Shown piece after piece: positions 5,757 to 10,173 of a stretch of 10,173 nt of DNA. The DNA lies in assembly GCA_903866425.1 (NCBI GenBank), contig CAIPNN010000056.1, positions 1 to 10,173 on the forward strand, in the 5' to 3' direction. The DNA comes from an uncultured Actinomycetes bacterium. GTDB lineage: Bacteria; Actinomycetota; Thermoleophilia; Miltoncostaeales; Miltoncostaeaceae. Position numbers and translations under genes: made by a program. The first letter of the stretch is position 1. Each line of letters begins with the position of its first letter. Under the pieces are notes generated by a model. The model was not told where the DNA came from, did not search any database, and saw nothing but the letters and a program-made list of their open reading frames with translations.

Positions 5757-7030
5757 CCATGAGCCCATCGGTGGAGCGCTGGCTGCCGGCCTGGCTGTCG
5801 GCGCTGGCGGTGGTGGCGTGGCTCGGGCCGCTGCAGTGGATTGCTGGGCTGGCATCGCAGATCTCCGACGTGCCCGTGTACCAGCGGGCCTACGAGCAGA
5901 TGGCAAACGGCGCCCTTCCGTACCGCGACTTCTCGCTCGAGTACCCGCCCGGGGCCGCAGCGCTCTTCTGGCTCAGCGGAGTATTGCCGGGGCCATACGA
6001 CGCCACCTTCGCCACCCTCATGCTCATCGCACTGGTGGCCACCGTGGTGGCCGTCACGCTCACCGCCCGCGCCCTGGGATTCTCGCCCTGGCGTCAGGCC
6101 ATTGCCGGCGGCGTGGTGGCCCTGTCTCCCCTGCTTCTGGGCCATCTGCTCACCACCCGATTCGACCTGGTGCTGGCCGCGCTTATCGCGTGGATTCTCT
6201 GGGCGGCGGTGACTGATCGCTGGACCCTCGCCTGGGTGTTGCTGGCGGTGGCCATTCTGGTGAAGCTGGTGCCGCTGGCGTTCATCCCCGTGCTGCTCAT
6301 CGTGCACTGGCGGCGCCACGGGTGGCCGTCGGTGGCCCGGGGCGCCGCATGGTGCGCCGGCATCGTGGCCGTGGTGGTGGTGCCGCTCGTCATCACCGCC
6401 CCCCACGGCATGTGGAGCACCATCTCGTACCACCTCGACCGGCCCCTGCAGCTGGAGGCCACCGGGTCGGCCTACCTCATGAGCCTGCGCATCATGGCGG
6501 GGGCAGCGCTCGCGGTGGAGAGTTCGTTCGGATCGCAGGGGCTCGCCGGGGAGAACCCGCAGTACGTGGCCACCATCAGCACCATCGTGCTGGTGGCGCT
6601 CATCGCGCTCATCGCATGGCAGGTGTGGCGCATGGTGCAGCGCAATACGGCTGCCACCGATGCAGCCATTCTGGTGTCGGGCATCGCCGCCACGTGCCTG
6701 GCGCTGCTGGTGGCCGGGAAGGTGCTGTCGCCGCAGTTTCTCGTGTGGATTCTTCCGGGGGCTGTGCTCATCACGGGCAAGTACGGCAAAGCGGCCATCG
6801 CCGTTGCCGTGGCGGCGCTCCTGATGACCCAGGCGTACTTCCCGGTGCTCTACTGGTACATCGTGGCGCTGCAGACGCCCGAGATGCTCCTGCTCATCAC
6901 GCGCGACATCCTGCTGATTGTGCTGCTGGCCCTGTGCTGGCCCCGGCAGACGGTGGCCGACGGTGCACCCGCGCCCCCCGGTGAGAGGGCTGTTGCGGAT
7001 GTGCCACCGGAGCAGGTACAGCCAGCCTGA
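5753..7030 (+). CDS. GT-C membrane glycosyltransferase, GT87/DUF2029-like
   Basis: A 425-residue polytopic protein with roughly ten membrane spans. The first external loop carries SDVPVYQRAYEQMANG (38-53) and LPYRDFSLEYPPG (55-67). The Asp39, Asp59 and Glu63 cluster is typical of GT87 polyprenyl-phosphate-mannose transferases. Later signatures are TTRFDLVLAAL (134-144), AILVKLVPLAFIPVLL (167-182), HLDRPLQLEATGSAY (227-241) and GKVLSPQFLVWILPG (322-336), all common in actinobacterial family members. The cytoplasmic C-tail is short and Pro/Ala-rich. ATG 5753 overlaps the stop of the upstream GT as ATGA, so the two are translationally coupled and probably act on the same glycan. It lacks the secreted N-terminal domain of its neighbour, so the pair are unequal partners. 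The family is fairly sure; mannose as the sugar is only the family's best-known case. Confidence 0.85.
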   Translation: MTMSPSVERWLPAWLSALAVVAWLGPLQWIAGLASQISDVPVYQRAYEQMANGALPYRDFSLEYPPGAAALFWLSGVLPGPYDATFATLMLIALVATVVAVTLTARALGFSPWRQAIAGGVVALSPLLLGHLLTTRFDLVLAALIAWILWAAVTDRWTLAWVLLAVAILVKLVPLAFIPVLLIVHWRRHGWPSVARGAAWCAGIVAVVVVPLVITAPHGMWSTISYHLDRPLQLEATGSAYLMSLRIMAGAALAVESSFGSQGLAGENPQYVATISTIVLVALIALIAWQVWRMVQRNTAATDAAILVSGIAATCLALLVAGKVLSPQFLVWILPGAVLITGKYGKAAIAVAVAALLMTQAYFPVLYWYIVALQTPEMLLLITRDILLIVLLALCWPRQTVADGAPAPPGERAVADVPPEQVQPA

Positions 7031-7060
7031 GGGCCAATCACGCCTAGCGTGACCATCCCG

Positions 7061-8344
7061 ATGAAGACCTCCGTTGCCATCGCCGCGGCGTGCGCCACCC
7101 TTGCCCTGGGCACGGCTGCTGCGGCGGCCACACCGGTGAACCCGGTGACCAGCCCCATCACGATTACGGTGCAGTCGTCGGCGCTCACCCCCAGCACCGT
7201 GCGCGTCACCCGCGTGAGTGATGGCGTGGTGGTGGCCACGCTGGCGCCCGTCACCACCTCGCCCACCCTCACCACCACCACACTCATATGGAATGGGGGC
7301 CGTGGTACCGGGGGAACGGCGCAGCTTCTGCCCGACGGCGACTACAGCCTCGACGCCACCCTGGGCGATGGCACCGTGGTGCCCGTCACCCCGGCACTCG
7401 TCACCATCGACGCCACTGTGCCCAATGTGGTGCTGCGCCCCAAGGCGCCCACCGTGCCCTACGTGGCGCCCAAGGGCATCCCCCTGAAGACCGACCCAAC
7501 CGCGCAGGTGCGCGCCATCGTCCGACGCCCGGGACCCGACGGCGAGGTGCTGGCAAGCGGCGCATGGAAGCCCGTCACCGACACCCTGCAGCTGCCCGCG
7601 GTGCTGCGCGCCAACCGCATCATGGGGCTGGTGTCCGTTACCGCCGAAGCACGCGACGCCGCCGGCAACACCGGCACAAGCAAGGCTGTGCTGTGGTCGG
7701 TGCAACCCCCGGGGCGGGGTGCCGCCGTGGTCACGCGCGTCGCAACCAACAAGCCGCTGGTGGCAGTGACGATTGACGATGGCTACGGCCCGTCGGAGGC
7801 CATACGGATGATTCAGGACGCCCGGTCGGCCGGGGTCACCATCACGTTCTGCTTCAACGCCATCAACCAGCGCATGTGGGGCCAGGACTTCCGCGACGCT
7901 GTCGCCACGGCTGTTGAGGACGGCGTGCTGGAGGTGTGCAGCCACGGCTACTCACACACCACGGGCGTTGGCACCACCGAGGCATTCGGGCGGTCGGACC
8001 TCGTGCGCAACGCACCGTGGGATCGCCTTGCCGGGTACAGCACCGCGCCGTTCTACCGACCGCCATTCGGGGCCTACGGGTCAGGCCTGCGCGCTGCTGC
8101 TGCCAACCTTGGCTACCGGTACATCGTGCTGTGGGATGTCGACACCAACGACTGGAAGGGGCCGCCCTCCGCATCGGTCATCACGCAGCGCGCGGTGGGC
8201 GGTGCCCGCAAGGGGTCCATCATCCTCATGCACACCAAGCCGAACAGCGCCGCGGCATTCCCGGCAATTCTCAGCGGGCTCAAGGCCAAGGGCCTCCGCC
8301 CAGTCGGCCTCTCCGAGCTGTTCTCGGCCGGCCGCCCCAGCTGA
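7061..8344 (+). CDS. Secreted polysaccharide deacetylase (NodB/CE4) with FlgD-type Ig-like domain
   Basis: A 427-residue protein. MKTSVAIAAACATLALGTAA begins a signal peptide. A FlgD-like Ig domain follows, marked by LIWNGGRGTGGTAQLLPDGDY (75-95), then a second beta-rich segment ending in EARDAAGNTG (196-205). The NodB domain has all five CE4 motifs: TIDDGYG (237-243, with the metal-binding second Asp240), HGYSH (295-299, metal-binding histidines), RPPFGAYG (333-340), DVDTNDW (359-365) and the LMH motif with His391. It should be an active metal-dependent de-N- or de-O-acetylase working outside the membrane on peptidoglycan or on the glycan built by the two upstream transferases. The gap after the GT gene is 30 bases. 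GTG 7049 would add MTIP; ATG 7061 is preferred for its compact signal peptide, but neither has a ribosome binding site. The target glycan is unknown. Confidence 0.9.
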   Translation: MKTSVAIAAACATLALGTAAAAATPVNPVTSPITITVQSSALTPSTVRVTRVSDGVVVATLAPVTTSPTLTTTTLIWNGGRGTGGTAQLLPDGDYSLDATLGDGTVVPVTPALVTIDATVPNVVLRPKAPTVPYVAPKGIPLKTDPTAQVRAIVRRPGPDGEVLASGAWKPVTDTLQLPAVLRANRIMGLVSVTAEARDAAGNTGTSKAVLWSVQPPGRGAAVVTRVATNKPLVAVTIDDGYGPSEAIRMIQDARSAGVTITFCFNAINQRMWGQDFRDAVATAVEDGVLEVCSHGYSHTTGVGTTEAFGRSDLVRNAPWDRLAGYSTAPFYRPPFGAYGSGLRAAAANLGYRYIVLWDVDTNDWKGPPSASVITQRAVGGARKGSIILMHTKPNSAAAFPAILSGLKAKGLRPVGLSELFSAGRPS

Positions 8345-8361
8345 CCCAGGTCAGCCCGGGG
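8335..8361. terminator. Palindrome spanning both stop codons of convergent genes (possible bidirectional terminator)
   Basis: GCTGACC (8340-8346) and GGTCAGC (8349-8355) form a 7-bp inverted repeat that contains the deacetylase stop TGA (8342-8344) and the reverse-strand stop of the spermidine-synthase-like gene (8351-8353). CCCC at 8335-8338 and GGGG at 8358-8361 could extend it past small bulges. There is no T-run on either side, so termination is only a possibility. Confidence 0.3.
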
Positions 8362-9220
8362 GCTGCTTCACGCGCCCCCAAAGCGGTGCGAGGCGAGCCA
8401 GTTGGTGCGTCGGAGCAACGTCGTCGCTGAGTGAGTCGTGCCCCTGCACCATTCGGGTGAGTGCGCGGCCGGTGCGGGCTTCCCATGGCGACGCGTCGCG
8501 GGCGAGTGACCGCCCCAGGGCGTCGGGCGGGAGCGGACGGTCGCTGGCCACAAGCAGCACGTTGCCCGATGTGCGGTGCTCCAGCACGGCAGGGTCGGCG
8601 ACGAGAGCGACGTCTGGGAAGTGCTCAAGCATGCCGGCAGCCATCGCGCGCGCCAGCTCAAGTGGCTCCACGTCAATGAGGTTCATGGCGTAGAGCCCGC
8701 CCGGGCGCAGCACCCGGCGCACGTCGGCGACGAACTCCCGGGTTGAGAGCGCATGCGGTGCCACCAGGCCCACGAAGGCGTCCACCACCAGAAGGTCGAG
8801 CGACGCGTTGTCGGTGGCCAGCACCGCCGCGCGGCCATCCCCCACGCGCACGTCGAGGCGCGGCACGTCATCAAGCGCAAGATGGTCGCGCGACACCTGC
8901 ACGATTCCGCCATCGCGCTCCACCACGGTCACCCGCGCCCGCTTGCGCGTTGCCACCAGATACCGCGCCAGCGTGCATGGCCCGCCGCCGATCTGCAGGG
9001 CATCGAGTCGATCGCGATCGGGGAACATGGCATCCACCACGCCCACCAGATGCCGCAGGTACTCGAACACGATGCGCGTGGGATCGTCCAGGTCCACGTG
9101 CGACGCCTCCACCCCATCCATCAGCAATAGCCGCCCACCGGGATGATCACGGTCAGCCCGTATCTCCACCGTCACGAAGTCGGTGGCAATGGGATACGGA
9201 GGTGCGGAAGGCGTGGCCAT
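8351..9220 (-). CDS. Spermidine-synthase-like SAM-dependent enzyme (methyltransferase fold)
   Basis: A 289-residue soluble Rossmann-fold protein of the polyamine-aminopropyltransferase superfamily. ALQIGGGPCTLARYL (75-88... GGG at 78-80) is the nucleotide loop, VTVVERD (97-103) has the acidic residue that binds the ribose, RVGDGRAA (125-132) is the next SAM contact, and DLLVVDAFVG (142-151) is the position of the spermidine synthase catalytic loop. Known synthases have two aspartates there (D-x-x-D-P type); here only Asp147 remains and VG replaces the second. Aminopropyl transfer is therefore doubtful, and a methyltransferase or other SAM-dependent role is as likely. ATG 9220 (MATPSA) is preferred; the frame stays open to GTG 9253, which lies in the REP remnant, and GTG 9238 is also possible. 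It lies 49 bases after the dehydrogenase gene and may be co-transcribed with it. The substrate is unknown. Confidence 0.82.
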   Translation of the reverse strand: MATPSAPPYPIATDFVTVEIRADRDHPGGRLLLMDGVEASHVDLDDPTRIVFEYLRHLVGVVDAMFPDRDRLDALQIGGGPCTLARYLVATRKRARVTVVERDGGIVQVSRDHLALDDVPRLDVRVGDGRAAVLATDNASLDLLVVDAFVGLVAPHALSTREFVADVRRVLRPGGLYAMNLIDVEPLELARAMAAGMLEHFPDVALVADPAVLEHRTSGNVLLVASDRPLPPDALGRSLARDASPWEARTGRALTRMVQGHDSLSDDVAPTHQLARLAPLWGRVKQPPG

Positions 9221-9236
9221 CCATGGATGATGCCGC

Positions 9237-9260
9237 ACCCCGGCGCCAGACACCCACCGG
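9237..9260 (+). repeat. Half-REP remnant (left arm only)
   Basis: Twenty-three of 24 bases match the left flank and left arm of the hairpin at 2591-2635 (positions 2585-2608); the single difference is T to C at 9244. GCCAGACACCCACCGG (9245-9260) is an exact match. The right arm and loop are missing: after CCGG the sequence diverges into the 3' end of the dehydrogenase gene, whose stop codon is at 9270-9272. It sits in the short gap between two genes. Confidence 0.8.
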
Positions 9261-9269
9261 GTCGGGCGG

Positions 9270-10058
9270 TCAGGCCAGCAGGGCTCCGCCGTCCACCACC
9301 ACCTGGGTGCCGGTCATGTAGCTCGACATGTCGCTGGCCAGGAACAGCGCAGCGCGGGCGATGTCGTCGGGGTCTCCCATGCGGCCCTCGGGGATTCCGG
9401 CTGCGAAGGCCGCCACCGCCTCATCCGAACCCGCGCCCATCTCGGCAACCCCCGGTGTGAGCACTCCTCCCGGGGCCAGCGCGTTCACGCGGATGCCGTG
9501 CGGAGCCAACTCCAGGGCCACGTTCTTCGTGAAGCCCCACACACCGTGTTTGGAGGCGTCGTAGTGGGCGAGCCCCACCATTGATGGATGCAGGGCATCA
9601 ATGGACGTGACGTTGACGATGGCGCCTCCCCTACCCCGATCCACCATTGCCAGGGCCGTCTCCCGGGTGCACAGGAACACGCCGCGCAGATTGACGGCGA
9701 GCACGCGGTCGAAATCGGCCGTCTCCATCTGCAGCACGGGGCACGACGGGAAGATGCCCGCGTTGTTCACCAGCACGTCAATGCCACCCAGGTCGTCGCA
9801 GGTGGCCCGCACCAGCGACCGCACCGCGGCCTCGTCGCTCACGTCGGCCTGCACCGCATGAGCGGCAGCACCCGTACCGCGGATCTCATCGGCCACCGAT
9901 GCGGCCTCGACCTCGTCCCGGTCAACCACCACCACAGCGGCGCCGGCCTCGGCCAGACGCACTGCGATGCCCCGCCCGATACCGCGGCCCGCGCCGGTGA
10001 CAACGGCCACCTGGCCCTGCAGCGAAATGAGATCCGGCAGTGGCGTGTGCATGGGCAT
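9270..10058 (-). CDS. Short-chain dehydrogenase/reductase (classical SDR)
   Basis: A 262-residue cytosolic NAD(P)-dependent oxidoreductase. Motifs in order: TGAGRGIG (21-28, cofactor loop), VVVVDRD (42-48, where Asp46 at the end of strand two favours NAD over NADP), NNAG (98-101), Asn123 in the AVNLRG segment, and the catalytic tetrad completed by Ser152 (NVTSID), Tyr166 and Lys170 (YDASK). The C-terminus GTQVVVDGGALLA is typical of FabG-like and glucose-dehydrogenase-like members. The substrate (an alcohol, sugar or acyl ketone) cannot be read from this. The frame extends to 10142, but that start would lie in the terminator loop, so ATG 10058 (MPMHTP) is chosen; ATG 10052 is nearly as good. 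No strong ribosome binding site is seen. It is probably first in a two-gene transcript with the spermidine-synthase-like gene. Confidence 0.9.
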   Translation of the reverse strand: MPMHTPLPDLISLQGQVAVVTGAGRGIGRGIAVRLAEAGAAVVVVDRDEVEAASVADEIRGTGAAAHAVQADVSDEAAVRSLVRATCDDLGGIDVLVNNAGIFPSCPVLQMETADFDRVLAVNLRGVFLCTRETALAMVDRGRGGAIVNVTSIDALHPSMVGLAHYDASKHGVWGFTKNVALELAPHGIRVNALAPGGVLTPGVAEMGAGSDEAVAAFAAGIPEGRMGDPDDIARAALFLASDMSSYMTGTQVVVDGGALLA

Positions 10059-10125
10059 GCACACGGTGTACCAGCCGGCGCCCTCCTGCAGCGCACGGCG
10101 AGTCACGCGAACCTTGCCGAAAACG

Positions 10126-10156
10126 CCGAAGCCCCGGCGCATGGCCGGGGCTTCGG
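10126..10156 (-). terminator. Intrinsic terminator for a minus-strand gene to the right
   Basis: CCGAAGCCCCGGC (10126-10138) and GCCGGGGCTTCGG (10144-10156) form a perfect 13-bp GC-rich stem with a 5-base loop. On the minus strand it is followed by CGTTTTCGG, a short T-run; on the plus strand no T-run follows. It therefore ends transcription entering from beyond the right edge. TGA triplets on the minus strand at 10162-10164 and 10158-10160 could be the stop of that gene, but too little is visible to choose. It also sets the SDR gene apart as a new transcription unit. Confidence 0.8.
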
Positions 10157-10173
10157 GTCATTCAGGAAACGCG

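Noticed and set aside
5624..7945. 773-codon open frame on the minus strand across two glycosyltransferase genes and the deacetylase
   Set aside because: The translation is rich in His, Gln, Gly and Arg with no recognisable domain, and it is antisense to three well-supported genes. Such frames arise from GC-rich third positions.
10059..10142. N-terminal extension of the dehydrogenase to ATG 10142
   Set aside because: The start codon would lie in the loop of an intrinsic terminator, and classical SDRs begin 10-20 residues before TGxxxGIG.

Overview
The window is a stretch of very GC-rich bacterial chromosome. GC-rich third codon positions, GTG starts, a Ddl with a KPARQGSAFG ligand-binding loop, and GT-C glycosyltransferases with RGYEGAFGR and YRDFSLEYPPG motifs all suggest a high-GC actinobacterium. 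From memory of similar proteins, I think the Thermoleophilia/Solirubrobacterales are the most likely home, but only a database search could confirm that.

Layout, left to right. Positions 1-2508 (minus strand) hold a compact operon read right to left: a class I/II PLP aminotransferase, D-alanine--D-alanine ligase (4-base ATGA overlap), and the start of an epoxide-hydrolase-like alpha/beta hydrolase that runs off the left edge. Positions 2586-3372 hold a compact REPtron: a REP-associated tyrosine (Y1 HUH) transposase gene flanked by two long perfect hairpins, 2591-2635 and 3322-3372. The second hairpin supplies the stop codon of the transposase. Positions 3500-8344 (plus strand) hold a four-gene cell-envelope cluster: a GtrA-like flippase, a 611-residue GT-C membrane glycosyltransferase with a secreted N-terminal PepSY-like domain, a second GT-C (GT87-like) glycosyltransferase, and a secreted polysaccharide deacetylase with an Ig-like domain. 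Positions 8351-10058 (minus strand) hold a short-chain dehydrogenase followed by a spermidine-synthase-like SAM-dependent enzyme. The latter converges on the deacetylase gene, with six bases between the two stop codons. A strong intrinsic terminator at 10126-10156 ends minus-strand transcription arriving from the right.

How the parts fit. The plus-strand cluster reads as a small pathway that brings lipid-linked sugar across the membrane, transfers sugars to a glycan or glycolipid on the outer face, and trims acetyl groups from a glycan. The left operon contributes the D-Ala-D-Ala dipeptide for peptidoglycan. The REPtron lies between these two cell-envelope blocks, close to the upstream ends of both. 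A lone half-REP at 9237-9260, 6.6 kb away and matching 23 of 24 bases of the left hairpin and its flank, suggests that these sequences have moved or decayed within this genome. There is no gene-free stretch longer than 300 bases. I saw no tRNA, rRNA, CRISPR array or prophage genes.
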